Of a DNA stretch of 64,000 bases, positions 1-9,151 are shown piece by piece (within the stretch, counting starts at the first letter, position 1; every line of letters begins with the position of its first letter). The notes beneath the pieces were generated by a model. The model saw only the letters and a program-made list of their open reading frames with translations, was not told the origin of the DNA and searched no databases. Source of the DNA: JAFGJQ01 sp964495075 (lineage in GTDB: Bacteria; Planctomycetota; Phycisphaerae; UBA1845); contig CAZBUJ010000008.1 of assembly GCA_964495075.1 (NCBI GenBank), positions 58,148 through 122,147 of the forward strand. Direction: 5' to 3'. A program made the translations under genes and the position numbers.

Positions 1-2
1 CG

Positions 3-1622
3 CCGAAGAAGGACGACGGGGACGACAAAGACGCGAAGGCGGAGAAGAAGGACGACGATGAGAACAAGAAAGGCGAGGAGGGCGAGGAGAACGACGACGA
101 CACGAAGGACAAGGAGGACAACAAGGACGACGAGGCGGACGAGGACGAAGAGGACGAGCTCGATCTCGACGACGCCTACCTGCGCCTCCGTCGCATTACA
201 CGGCTCGCCGGCCACGAAGGCAACGTGGAGATGACGCCGGCGGGTGATCGCATCGTCTTCACTGCCGCCAACCCCAATCGTGGCCTCTACTCCGTGAAAT
301 GGGATGGCTCGGATCAGAAGAAGCTCACCGGGTCGATGTCCGTGCAGGGGATGTCCCTCAAGGGCGACAAGTTGATCGTGGTCTCGGGTGGCCGGGCCGG
401 CACCATCAGCCCGACGGGAAGCAAGGTCGACTACGTTGACCTGTCCGACCGGATACGCATCGACCTGCAGGAACAAGCGAGCCAGAAGTTCCTGGAGATG
501 GCCCGCGTGGTGGGGGAGAGCTTCTACGATCCGACTTTGAAGGGGCTCGACTGGCCGGCACTGACCCGCAAGTATCATGCCCTCGCCCGTCAGACCCGGA
601 CCGGTAACGAGTTCAATCATGTGGCGATGCGATTGCTGGGCGAACTCAACGGCTCCCACCTGGGCGTCCATTCCCGGGACCCGGCGTCGCCCAATCGGCA
701 GTCGAAGGGCGAGCTCGGCACGGTGCACCGGCGGGTGGCAGACGGGTACGCGGTGGTCGAGGTGGTTCGGGACTCCCCCGCCGACCGGGGTCCGATGGCC
801 CTCCAGCCCGGTGACATCATCACCGCGATCGATCTCGAACCGTTCGGCAGCGCCGATACCATCGAATCGCGCCTGACGGATCGCGTGGGGAAGGAGACGA
901 TCGTCACCGTTCGACGCACGCTGGACGACGGCGAGGCGCAGGAACTGACCGTGCTCATCACCCCCATCAGCAGCAGAGGGCTGAATCAGCTCAAGTACCG
1001 CGCGTGGCAGCGGCGCAACGCCGAACTCGTCGACGAGTGGTCGGGGGGCCGGCTCGGGTACATTCATATCGAGTCGATGGGCCAGGCGTCGCTCGACGAG
1101 TTCGAGCGAGACCTCTACGCGGCCGCGGTGGGCAGTGACGGACTGGTGATCGATGTACGCAACAACGGGGGCGGCTGGACGGCCGATCGGCTGCTGGCCT
1201 CCATCATGGTTCAACCGCACGCGTACACCCTGCCTCGCGGGGCCGATCGCGACGCCATCGGCCACTACCCGCAGGACCGGCTGTTTATCCAGCGGTACAC
1301 GCTGCCCATGAACCTGTTGTGCAACGAGAAGAGCTTCTCGAACGCCGAGATCGTCTCGCATGCGTTCAAGACGCTGAAGCGGGGCACCCTGGTCGGGCAA
1401 CAGACGTACGGCGGCGTGATCAGCACGGGCGGCACCACCCTGATCGACGGCACGCTGGTGCGGCTCCCCTTCCGCGGCTGGTACGTGATCGGCGGGGTGG
1501 ACATGGAGAACAACGGCGCGATACCCGACATCGTCGTGCCCCAGACGCCGGAAGCCGAGTCGGCCGGCAGCGACGAACAACTGCGGGCGGCGGTGGAGGA
1601 CCTGCTGAAGCGGTTGCCATAA
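3..1622 (+). CDS. Tricorn-like protease, C-terminal part (5' end outside window)
   Basis: The frame is open from the window edge, so the start lies upstream and only about 539 codons are seen. The first ~55 residues are almost entirely Asp, Glu and Lys, a low-complexity linker. A short beta-propeller-like end (about residues 75-115), a PDZ domain (about 235-310, GELGTVHRRV to PGDIITAID) and an S41/Tricorn-type C-terminal peptidase domain (about 350-520) follow. The DVRNNGGG segment fits the oxyanion/strand region and NEKSFSNAE holds the likely nucleophilic serine. Known family role: Tricorn proteases degrade oligopeptides; periplasmic or cytoplasmic location cannot be judged without the N-terminus. 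Family assignment is firm, catalytic residue assignment is inferred from motif position. Confidence 0.85.
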   Translation, partial: PKKDDGDDKDAKAEKKDDDENKKGEEGEENDDDTKDKEDNKDDEADEDEEDELDLDDAYLRLRRITRLAGHEGNVEMTPAGDRIVFTAANPNRGLYSVKWDGSDQKKLTGSMSVQGMSLKGDKLIVVSGGRAGTISPTGSKVDYVDLSDRIRIDLQEQASQKFLEMARVVGESFYDPTLKGLDWPALTRKYHALARQTRTGNEFNHVAMRLLGELNGSHLGVHSRDPASPNRQSKGELGTVHRRVADGYAVVEVVRDSPADRGPMALQPGDIITAIDLEPFGSADTIESRLTDRVGKETIVTVRRTLDDGEAQELTVLITPISSRGLNQLKYRAWQRRNAELVDEWSGGRLGYIHIESMGQASLDEFERDLYAAAVGSDGLVIDVRNNGGGWTADRLLASIMVQPHAYTLPRGADRDAIGHYPQDRLFIQRYTLPMNLLCNEKSFSNAEIVSHAFKTLKRGTLVGQQTYGGVISTGGTTLIDGTLVRLPFRGWYVIGGVDMENNGAIPDIVVPQTPEAESAGSDEQLRAAVEDLLKRLP

Positions 1623-1628
1623 GGGGCG

Positions 1629-1658
1629 GAATGACGAAATACGAATTACGAGTGAATC
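1629..1658 (+). repeat. Copy of dispersed AT-rich repeat overlapping the SDR start
   Basis: GAATGACGAAATACGAATTACGAGTGAAT (given as adjacent pieces GAATGACGAAATACG and AATTACGAGTGAAT) matches the other copies on the opposite strand. It covers the first eight codons of the SDR gene. Confidence 0.55.
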
Positions 1659-2470
1659 GCCGCGACCCATCGTTCTGGGGGGACAAGTGCGTCATCATTA
1701 CCGGGGCCTCGGGTGGGATCGGGTCGGCCCTGGCGATGCGTCTGGCCCGGCGCGGGGCGCGGATCGGGCTGCTCGGCCGGCGGGTCGCTCGCCTGGCGGA
1801 ACTGCGTGATACGATTGCGTCCGGCGGCGGGCAGGCCGCGTGGGCGGACGCGGATGTGACGGATCTCGAGCGGTTGCGCGATGCGGTGGACCGCGTCGAG
1901 GGGCAACTGGGCGCGTGCGACGTCCTCGTCACCTGCACGGGCATCTACCGTCACACCCCTGGGCGCCATTTCGATCCGGTCGCCGCGAACCAGGTCATCC
2001 GAACCAACGTCGAGGGCGTGATCAACGCGTTCGGCATCGTGCTGCCCGGCATGGTCGAGCGGGGCCGCGGGCACGTGGCCGCCGTGTCGAGCATCGCGGG
2101 CCTGGTCGGACTGCCGGCCGCCGGCGCGTACGCGGCGAGCAAATCGGCCCTGGTCATCCTGCTCGAGAGCCTGCGATTGGACCTGCACGGCGCGGGAATC
2201 AAGGTGATCACCATCTGTCCCGGTTACGTGGACACGCCGTTGATCACGGACGAGGAGCGTGCCACGTGCAAGACACTGGTGAGCGCGGAGCAGGCCGCCC
2301 GGCGCATCGCCTGGGCGATCGAACGCGGCCGGGCGGAACATTGGTTCCCCTGGCAGACGTGGCTGCCGGCGTGGTTGGCCAGCCTGCTGCCGCCGACCGC
2401 GCTGCGGTGGGTGTCGTCCTTGATGCCGGAGATGGAAGAGGCGTCGCCCGCGTCATCGCGCCACCGCTGA
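1631..2470 (+). CDS. Short-chain dehydrogenase/reductase (SDR)
   Basis: 279 aa. A Rossmann cofactor motif TGASGGIG lies near residue 25, a CTGIY segment replaces the usual NAG, and the catalytic set is the Ser of VSSIAG with Tyr-x-x-x-Lys in YAASK. The C-terminus (LPAWLASLLPPTALRWVSSLMP) is hydrophobic and may touch a membrane, as in DltE/retinol-dehydrogenase-like SDRs; the substrate cannot be told. ATG 1631 has AAGGGG 5 bases upstream, and the gene begins 8 bases after the protease stop. The first eight codons lie inside a dispersed intergenic repeat (see findings), so the N-terminal residues MTKYELR may be repeat-derived; GTG 1652 is an alternative start. Confidence 0.88.
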   Translation: MTKYELRVNRRDPSFWGDKCVIITGASGGIGSALAMRLARRGARIGLLGRRVARLAELRDTIASGGGQAAWADADVTDLERLRDAVDRVEGQLGACDVLVTCTGIYRHTPGRHFDPVAANQVIRTNVEGVINAFGIVLPGMVERGRGHVAAVSSIAGLVGLPAAGAYAASKSALVILLESLRLDLHGAGIKVITICPGYVDTPLITDEERATCKTLVSAEQAARRIAWAIERGRAEHWFPWQTWLPAWLASLLPPTALRWVSSLMPEMEEASPASSRHR

Positions 2471-2650
2471 ACTCACGGCCGTCGGCCGAGTGCAGTGGAT
2501 CAGGCGAGCGGATGAGCAGGAGAGAGCCGCCGCACGGCGGCCGCACCAACGCCCGAATCGCCGTGCGGGCCGGCGTCGCCGTTTCCACTCGTCGAGCGGA
2601 GCCCGACGTACCAGAACGAGCCCGCGGGTCACATGGTGCACCGGGGGCCG

Positions 2651-2965
2651 TCACCCCGTCAGCTTGAGCCCCACGATCCCGATCAGGATCAGCGCGATGC
2701 AGGCCAACCGGCCCGGCGTGGCGGGATCGTTGGCCAGCAGGATACCGAGGATCGCCGTGCCGACGACCCCGATACCGGTCCAGACGGCGTAGCTGGTGCC
2801 GAGCGGGATGGACTTCATGGCCTGGGCGAGGAGAAGGAAGCTGACAAAGCTCACGGCCAGGGTGAGGAGGCTGGGCCAAAGGCGGGTGAGCCCGTCGGTG
2901 AATTTCAGGCCCGTCGCCCAACCGATCTCCAGCATCCCGGCGACAATCAGATACAGCCAAGGCAT
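2651..2965 (-). CDS. sugE: Small multidrug resistance family exporter, SugE/Gdx type
   Basis: 104 aa, the usual length of the family, with four hydrophobic helices. The conserved membrane Glu lies in helix 1 (IVAGMLEIGWATGLK), and SIPLGTSYAVWTGIG with C-terminal GIVGLKL match the SugE/Gdx branch rather than EmrE. Known role of that branch: proton-coupled export of guanidinium and small quaternary amines by a dual-topology dimer in the inner membrane. The start at 2965 is chosen because AGGAG lies 9 bases upstream; a longer frame to 2992 has no such site. No ykkC-type guanidine riboswitch was recognised upstream. Confidence 0.88.
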   Translation of the reverse strand: MPWLYLIVAGMLEIGWATGLKFTDGLTRLWPSLLTLAVSFVSFLLLAQAMKSIPLGTSYAVWTGIGVVGTAILGILLANDPATPGRLACIALILIGIVGLKLTG

Positions 2966-3131
2966 GGCGGTGCGCTCCTGTTCTCGATCCACGCGTGCGG
3001 TCGGCCGCGGCGCCGCCCGTGCGGCGGAATCTCGACACGGACGTTACAGAAAGGGACACCGGTTGGCAAAGGCGCCGCGGGAAGGCGAACCGGGCCGCCC
3101 GTTACGCCGCGCCGCGCGATGGTCCGGGCCG

Positions 3132-4373
3132 TCACGCGGTACGGACGTCGAAGTCGTTGATGTTGTCTTTCAGATCGGACAAGACGTTGAGCAGTCCGTC
3201 CACCGCTTCATCCGTGTGGTTGGCATTGACCTGAATGCGCAGCAGCCCTTCGTGGATGGGCACGGCGGGATAGGTGACGGACGGAACGTAGTAGCCTCGA
3301 TCGAACAACCACTTGCCGGCGAGCAGGGTCCGCTCGATGCTGCCGATGGGAATGGCCAGGGTCGGCGTTTCGCCGCCGATGACGATCAGTCCGATCGAGC
3401 GGATGCCGTCCACCACCCGCCGGATCTGTCGGCGCAACTGCCCGATCAGACCGTCGTACCGCGTCGACGCAAGGATGTCGCACACCGCGCAGACGGCGGC
3501 CAGGTACGGCGGCGGGACCGGTCCGCCGAAGATGTACGTATTGGACTTCATCTTGAGCAGCGGCTTGAGTTCCTGTGTGCACGTGACGAACGCCCCCATG
3601 CAGGAGAAGGCTTTGGACAGAGAGCCGACCATCAATACCTGGTCGAGCCCGCCCAGCGCGTTGTTGGCCGCGCCGCGCCCCTGGGCGCCGACGACGCCGA
3701 TGCTGTGAGCGTCGTCGACGTAGAGCGTGCCCCCGTAGCTGCGGACCGCCTCGTCGAGCGATTCGAGCGGCGGGCTCGTGCCGGTCATGCTGTACAGGCC
3801 GTCCACCGCCAGCACGCACCCGGCGTATTCCTCCCGATCGAGAATGTGCCGCAGGGTGTCGGCCCGGCACGGATAGAGCTCGCGATGGGTAACGCCGTTG
3901 GCCACGGCGATCTTCGCGCCCTCGTGCACGCTGTTGTGGGCCTCGCGGTCGACGACAAGAATGTCCCCTTTGCCGACGATGCCCGGAACAAGTCCCATGT
4001 TGGCCAGGGTGACGCTGGGAAAGATCAGCGCGTCTTCGGTCCCGAGCCAGGCGGCGAGGCGTCGCTCCGCTTCGGCGCACAGCTCCACGCTGTAGAAGAT
4101 CCGCGACGCCCCGTTGTGCAGGCCCCACCGGCCGGCGGCGTCGATCATCGCCTGCCGCACCGCCCGGTCACGATCGAGACCGAGGTAGCTGTCCGACCCG
4201 AAGTTGTACAGGAGGTGGCCGTCGACGCGCATCCGCCGGTCATCATCCATGTCGTGGGCGATGAGGTCCTTCAAATGCACGTCCTTGAACAGGTCGATGA
4301 AGTGTTGGCACAGGCGCAATTCGCGTTCACTGCGAAGCCGCTTGGCCAGTCGATCCAGGGTGTTGTACTCCAT
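3132..4373 (-). CDS. Alpha-oxoamine synthase-type PLP aminotransferase
   Basis: 413 aa, matching the family that contains KBL, 8-amino-7-oxononanoate synthase and serine palmitoyltransferase. Seen: substrate and PLP region LYNFGSDSYLGL, the aspartate and histidine pair in VDDAHSIGV, and the Schiff-base lysine in GSLSKAFSCMGAF near residue 245. These enzymes condense an acyl-CoA (or acyl-ACP) with an amino acid in the cytoplasm. Which substrate is used here is not evident. The start MEYNTL at 4373 is preferred over in-frame 4463 because homologous sequence begins there, though its ribosome site is weak. Lies 195 bases after a radical SAM gene on the same strand, suggesting a shared lipid- or secondary-metabolite pathway (inference). 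Confidence 0.85.
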   Translation of the reverse strand: MEYNTLDRLAKRLRSERELRLCQHFIDLFKDVHLKDLIAHDMDDDRRMRVDGHLLYNFGSDSYLGLDRDRAVRQAMIDAAGRWGLHNGASRIFYSVELCAEAERRLAAWLGTEDALIFPSVTLANMGLVPGIVGKGDILVVDREAHNSVHEGAKIAVANGVTHRELYPCRADTLRHILDREEYAGCVLAVDGLYSMTGTSPPLESLDEAVRSYGGTLYVDDAHSIGVVGAQGRGAANNALGGLDQVLMVGSLSKAFSCMGAFVTCTQELKPLLKMKSNTYIFGGPVPPPYLAAVCAVCDILASTRYDGLIGQLRRQIRRVVDGIRSIGLIVIGGETPTLAIPIGSIERTLLAGKWLFDRGYYVPSVTYPAVPIHEGLLRIQVNANHTDEAVDGLLNVLSDLKDNINDFDVRTA

Positions 4374-4568
4374 GGGCGATTGCCACCACTCGAGAACCGC
4401 GACTGCCACCCGGACGACGCGACCACCGACCAGTCGCCCGCCGCACACCCACCGCGCCAGCAAGCGGGACGACGTCTTTCACCCGAGTTCACGGGAGCCG
4501 ACCGTGCATGTTGTACCCGCCCGGGCGTTGGTGGTGCAAGTAGCGGCAGCAGGCGGGAGGATCGGAAC

Positions 4569-6164
4569 TCAAGCGCGGCGGGCCGGGTGGGGTATGAGCG
4601 AGGCAATGCGTGCCTGTGCCGCCCGCACGGCGTTGCCCCATCGAGAGCGGCTCCACGCATCAAAACGCCGCTTCCGGGCGTCGCAAATGCGTTGTTCGAG
4701 CACCGTCCGGCTCCGGTCGACCAGGACGTTGCGGAGCGTCCTGACCACCCGCCAGGGCCGCGTGAGGTAGCCGATCGCATACGCCGTCGACATGCCGACA
4801 AGCCGATACAGGTTCAACTCGCGCGGGCCCACCCCATCACAGAACCGGCTGCCGGTGGTCAGGTCCATGAAGCAGCCGAGCGAGGCGAAGTAGTCGTTGT
4901 CGACCCTCGCGATCACGCCCCGCTCGCGCAGCCGGCGGAACAACGCGGAGCCCGGGTAGGGACTGAAGAGGTAGAACGGTACATCGTCGACGCCAAGCCA
5001 CGCCAGCTTGAGCGCGTACGCCACCGTCTGCAACACGTCCCACCGGGTCTCGTCTGGGAACCCGACGATGAGATTGCACTTGAGCGCGATGCCTACCCGC
5101 TTGGCCGCCCGCACCGAGGCTTCCAGCCGCGGCAGCGACAGCCGCTTCCGGATTCGTTCGAGCGTGCGAGGCGACCCGCTCTCCGGGGCGTAGGTGATGT
5201 TGCGGCAGCCGGTGCGATACAGCGCGGTCAACACCTCTTCGTCGAGCACTTCGGTCCGCGTGCCGCTGGGGAGCTGCCAGGTGATCCGCAGGCCGCGGCG
5301 CTGGAGCTCGCCGCAGAACTCGAGCACCCATTGACGCTTGACGATCGCGGTCAGGTCGTAGAAGTCGATGTTGGTGACCCGGTACCGGTCGACGTACTCT
5401 TCGATCTCGTCGACCACGTCGGCGACATCACGCAGGTAGTAGCGCGTGGTCCACATGGTCGGATTGGAGCAGAACGTACACTGGTACGGACAGCCGCGGG
5501 TGGCCAGCACGGGCATCGAACGGCCCAGGTCCACCCCGTGCCCGAACCCGCCGTCGAGATAGGCCGCCAGCGGCGTCTTGTGCCACGCCGGCCGCGGGAT
5601 GTCGCCGAGCGACGTGATGCGCTTGCGCGGTGACGTCCGCACCGCGCGCCCCTGCTCGTCGCGATGGGCGATGCCGGCCACGTCGGCCCATTCCCCCTCG
5701 CCCGTCAGCCGTGCCGCTACCTCGACACTTGTCTCCTCCCCCTCGCCCAGCACACAGAGCGTCACCGCGGGGCAGGTGTCCAGAACGTGATCCCAGGCCG
5801 CCGTCGCGTGCTCGCCCCCGATGAAAATCGGCACGTGCGGCAGGCGACGGTGGATCGCGTTGATCAAATGCTCGGTGTGCGGCCACTCCTGCGAGAACAT
5901 CGTCGACACGCCCACCCCCTCCGTGCCGGGATCGATGCGGGCCACGATGTCGCCAATGCACAGCCCGTGACTCACCAGCTTCGGGTGACAGGCGGGCCCG
6001 CGGTTCATCGGCGCCTCGCCCAGCGCATCGATGATCGACGTGGTGTGCCCGGCCGCGTCCAGCGCGGCGGCCACGTAGGCAAGACCCAACGGCGGCGCGA
6101 TCGGTACGCTGTACGCGTGCGGCGTCGATACGGTCGGCGGGCGAATCAGCGTGATGAACGCCAT
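4569..6164 (-). CDS. B12-binding domain radical SAM enzyme
   Basis: 531 aa. The N-terminal ~150 residues form a cobalamin-binding Rossmann domain (IAPPLGLAYVAAAL, then IFIGGEHATA). The radical SAM cluster motif CxxxCxxC is GCPYQCTFC near residue 220. Known family chemistry: SAM cleavage to a 5'-deoxyadenosyl radical, often methylation or rearrangement of unactivated carbon (HpnJ-, BchE-like members). The C-terminal 100 residues may bind substrate or membrane. ATG 6164 has AGAGGA 6 bases upstream; the in-frame extension to 6278 is rejected. It overlaps the end of the preceding membrane-protein gene by 19 bases, so translation is probably coupled. Confidence 0.88.
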   Translation of the reverse strand: MAFITLIRPPTVSTPHAYSVPIAPPLGLAYVAAALDAAGHTTSIIDALGEAPMNRGPACHPKLVSHGLCIGDIVARIDPGTEGVGVSTMFSQEWPHTEHLINAIHRRLPHVPIFIGGEHATAAWDHVLDTCPAVTLCVLGEGEETSVEVAARLTGEGEWADVAGIAHRDEQGRAVRTSPRKRITSLGDIPRPAWHKTPLAAYLDGGFGHGVDLGRSMPVLATRGCPYQCTFCSNPTMWTTRYYLRDVADVVDEIEEYVDRYRVTNIDFYDLTAIVKRQWVLEFCGELQRRGLRITWQLPSGTRTEVLDEEVLTALYRTGCRNITYAPESGSPRTLERIRKRLSLPRLEASVRAAKRVGIALKCNLIVGFPDETRWDVLQTVAYALKLAWLGVDDVPFYLFSPYPGSALFRRLRERGVIARVDNDYFASLGCFMDLTTGSRFCDGVGPRELNLYRLVGMSTAYAIGYLTRPWRVVRTLRNVLVDRSRTVLEQRICDARKRRFDAWSRSRWGNAVRAAQARIASLIPHPARRA

Positions 6165-7939
6165 CGGTTTTCCTCTCCGCGGGCGACCACGCCGTTGGGC
6201 GGGCATGGATCGGTCGGCGGGCACTCGGGTGGCACGGCGTAGACGGCATGCGACCCGGCTCGGAACAACGGCTTCCAACCGGACGACAACAGCCCACGCT
6301 CATCGTCGGGCGCCGAGCACAGGGCAACGAGTTGCCGCACGGGCGCCCGAAGCGTGCGGCGCTGGGCGGGTGTCAGGGGTCGGCCCGTGTAGAGGGCGTC
6401 GATGACCTGGCGCCGGGCCTCCACCTCCGGATCAACCGGCATGTACATGCCCGGCACATCGATGAACAGCTTCCGACCCGTCATGGCCGGCACTTCGCTC
6501 TCCGGGGCGTAAAACGCCGTGCGGCGCCCGTCCCGCACGTCCGTCAGGATCAACGTGCCACGCGGAGTGTGGGCGGTGATCCAGGCGTAGACCGACGAGC
6601 GATCCGCATCACGCCCGTCGCGCAGAAACACGCCGTCACGCTGAAGCACGAGGGGCGGCCGGTAGACGAAGGACATCATCGTGATCAACGACACCGGTAC
6701 GATGCCGGCCACCGCAAGCCAACCCGCCCGCGTCCAGGCACGCCGACCGGAGAGCGCACACGCCCGCCGCGGCCGGACGCACGCGGCGGCCGCCGGAATC
6801 GCCAACATCAATACGGCCAGGTTGAAAAAACTGTGCTCGCGCCCGGCCGGCACGTGGCTGATCCAGCAGAGACCCAACAGAAACCACCCGCAGGCCGCCA
6901 GGATCCGCAATTGTGGTCGCCGCAGCCGGCCTCGGTGCCACGCCCACACCGTCAGCCCGATGGGCAGCATTCCGAACAGAATCACCTCCACGCCCTTGAC
7001 CCCCAGGGCCGCGACGGATCGCTCCACCGGAAATCCCACCGAATGACCATCGAGTAGCTGGTGGTAAGTGGGCAAGGCGATCACCACGCCGACCAGCAAT
7101 GCCACGCACAGCGGAATCCAGCCCGGGATCGGGCGGGTGATACGGCACTGCCACGGACGCGCGACGATCGTCAGGGCCACGCACAGCCCCATCGCCGTGC
7201 CCGTCCCGACAATCGGATTCATGGCGCACGCCAGTCCGACGCTGATCGCGATCATCGCCAATCGCCACGGGGCGGGGCGGGTGACGCTCGTGAGCACGAG
7301 ACCGGCCGCCACAAGCCCGGCCAGGAATCCCACGCACCGCGACGACGGCTGCAACAGGAAGAAATACCCGCATCCCCATCGAACGCCCGCGTCCAGGTAC
7401 ATCGCGCGTAACATCGGATGCGCCGGACTGCGGGCGAACGCGTCAATCGACAGACCGATCCCGCCGGTCAGCACGCGATACAGCAAGAGCAACGGCCCGA
7501 GCGGATTCACACCGAACAACGCAATCGCCAACCCGAGCAGCGCCCCGGACGGACGACCGACCAGCCACCGCCCCAGCCCGATCAGCACAAGGGTCAAACA
7601 CACCGCCACCAGCAGGTTGATCGTCTCGGCGGCAACCACCGGTGGGAAACCGGTCACGTGGACCACCCCCGCCAGCATGACGTGATATACCCAGTAGTAC
7701 GGCAGCGGCAGCCCGGCCGCCAGCGGATTGTCCGGGGGGAGGTCCCCGTCAAGGACGCTGTAGGTGATGGCGGTGTGCGTCAGACCGTGGAACCCGATGA
7801 GTGAGCGGGGACTCACGCGGTGGATTAGAACGATGCCGGCCGCGAGGACCATGGCCACCGCCCACGCCCGTCCATCGGCCCACCACCGACCGGGCCGAGC
7901 CGACGACCCATTCCGTCTGTACGCACCCACATCGTTCAT
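6146..7939 (-). CDS. Polytopic membrane protein, GT-C glycosyltransferase-like
   Basis: 597 aa with roughly a dozen hydrophobic segments from residue 27 to about 420, followed by a soluble C-terminal part of about 170 residues. The first periplasmic loop has FHGLTHTAITYSVLDGDLPP and then LPYYWVYH, which resembles the acidic loop and aromatic patch of GT-C enzymes that use polyprenyl-phosphate sugars. No acceptor is evident. It is divergent (171 bases) from a DPM1/GtrB-type polyprenyl-phosphate glycosyltransferase, a common pairing in which that enzyme makes the lipid-linked sugar donor. Family assignment is by topology and loop pattern only. Confidence 0.6.
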   Translation of the reverse strand: MNDVGAYRRNGSSARPGRWWADGRAWAVAMVLAAGIVLIHRVSPRSLIGFHGLTHTAITYSVLDGDLPPDNPLAAGLPLPYYWVYHVMLAGVVHVTGFPPVVAAETINLLVAVCLTLVLIGLGRWLVGRPSGALLGLAIALFGVNPLGPLLLLYRVLTGGIGLSIDAFARSPAHPMLRAMYLDAGVRWGCGYFFLLQPSSRCVGFLAGLVAAGLVLTSVTRPAPWRLAMIAISVGLACAMNPIVGTGTAMGLCVALTIVARPWQCRITRPIPGWIPLCVALLVGVVIALPTYHQLLDGHSVGFPVERSVAALGVKGVEVILFGMLPIGLTVWAWHRGRLRRPQLRILAACGWFLLGLCWISHVPAGREHSFFNLAVLMLAIPAAAACVRPRRACALSGRRAWTRAGWLAVAGIVPVSLITMMSFVYRPPLVLQRDGVFLRDGRDADRSSVYAWITAHTPRGTLILTDVRDGRRTAFYAPESEVPAMTGRKLFIDVPGMYMPVDPEVEARRQVIDALYTGRPLTPAQRRTLRAPVRQLVALCSAPDDERGLLSSGWKPLFRAGSHAVYAVPPECPPTDPCPPNGVVARGEENRWRSSR

Positions 7940-8110
7940 GGCATGGTTATCGGATGAAACCGCGGGCCGATGAAGCAGGAGGGGCGACTGGATTCCGACC
8001 TAAAGCGGGGATTCGCCGGCACCGATAAATCGCCAGAGGTCCGAATAACCCCGCGACCCGGCGTCTCCCGCCCGTGACCGGGCCGAACGCCATGCGAATC
8101 CTGGACGCCC

Positions 8111-9151
8111 ATGAGCACGGATACGTCACCGGTTCCTGATCTCTCCGTCGTGATCCCGCTTTTCAACGAGCGGGCTGTCTTCGAGCCGCTGGTACTGCGG
8201 GTACGAAACGCGCTGGAATCGATCGGCGCGTCGTGGGAAGTCGTGTTCGTGGACGACGGCAGCAGCGACGGCACGGACGCGCTGATCCGCGGCGTGGTGA
8301 ATCTCGACCCGCGGCTCCGCGGGATCACCCTGTCCCGCAACTTCGGCCACCAGGCGGCCCTGTGTGCCGGGCTCGACCACGCGCGAGGGCGGGCCGTGAT
8401 CACGATGGACGGCGATCTACAGGACCCGCCGGAGATCCTGGGCGAGCTGGTAACGCGCTGGCGCGAGGGCTTCCACGTCGTCCATGCCCGGCGCCGCACC
8501 CGCCAGGCGGTCTGGTGGAAGCGGGCCGCGTACCACACGTTCTACCGCATCTTCCGCTGGGTCACCCCGATTGACGTCGCTGTCGACGCAGGGGACTTCG
8601 CCCTCATGGATCGGTGCATCGTCGATCTGATCAACGCGATGCCCGAACGCACCCGATTCCTGCGCGGTCTACGCAGCTGGGTGGGATTCCGCCAGGCGAC
8701 CGTGCAATACGACCGCCCCGAACGGGCGGCCGGCAATTCGAAGTACAGCTTGCGTGCGCTGATGCGTCTCGCCTACGACGGCATCATCAGTTTTTCGGAC
8801 CTCCCGCTTCGGCTCGTCACCCTGCTGGGCTTCGCGGTGTCCGCGGCTTCGGTGGCCTATGCGTTCTACATCGTCACCTGGCGATTGACCAGCGGGTCCC
8901 AGTTGCCGGGGTTCGCCACGCTGGTGGCCGCCATCTCGTTCCTCGGCGGGATACAGTTGATGGCGATCGGCATCTGCGGTGAGTACATCGCGCGGATTTA
9001 CCGGGAAGTCAAACGGCGTCCGGTGTATCTCGTACACGAGCACATCGAGTCATCCGCGCGGATCGACGCGACGGACCGATCGCACTCGGCGGGAACGCCC
9101 CCGCGTGTTCCCGCGCCCCCCACGCGCACGCCGACTCTCGAACTGGTTTGA
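8111..9151 (+). CDS. Family 2 glycosyltransferase, DPM1/GtrB (polyprenyl-phosphate glycosyltransferase) type
   Basis: 346 aa. The GT-A domain starts with LSVVIPLFNER, has VFVDDGSSDGT, and the metal-binding MDGDLQDPPE at about residue 100. RAAGNSKYS follows at about 210, and two C-terminal membrane helices lie at about 235-300. Enzymes of this type transfer a sugar from a nucleotide donor to undecaprenyl phosphate on the inner membrane face. The final ~45 residues (rich in Ser, Pro, Thr, Arg) are not conserved. The ribosome site before ATG 8111 is poor. Confidence 0.9.
   Translation: MSTDTSPVPDLSVVIPLFNERAVFEPLVLRVRNALESIGASWEVVFVDDGSSDGTDALIRGVVNLDPRLRGITLSRNFGHQAALCAGLDHARGRAVITMDGDLQDPPEILGELVTRWREGFHVVHARRRTRQAVWWKRAAYHTFYRIFRWVTPIDVAVDAGDFALMDRCIVDLINAMPERTRFLRGLRSWVGFRQATVQYDRPERAAGNSKYSLRALMRLAYDGIISFSDLPLRLVTLLGFAVSAASVAYAFYIVTWRLTSGSQLPGFATLVAAISFLGGIQLMAIGICGEYIARIYREVKRRPVYLVHEHIESSARIDATDRSHSAGTPPRVPAPPTRTPTLELV

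Noticed and set aside
2966..3131. Guanidine riboswitch before sugE
   Set aside because: The conserved ykkC, mini-ykkC or guanidine-III core sequences were not found in the upstream strand.
2796..5633. 945-codon plus-strand open frame
   Set aside because: It is the antisense shadow of the SugE, aminotransferase and radical SAM genes, with Arg/Ala/Gln-rich low-complexity composition and no family motif.
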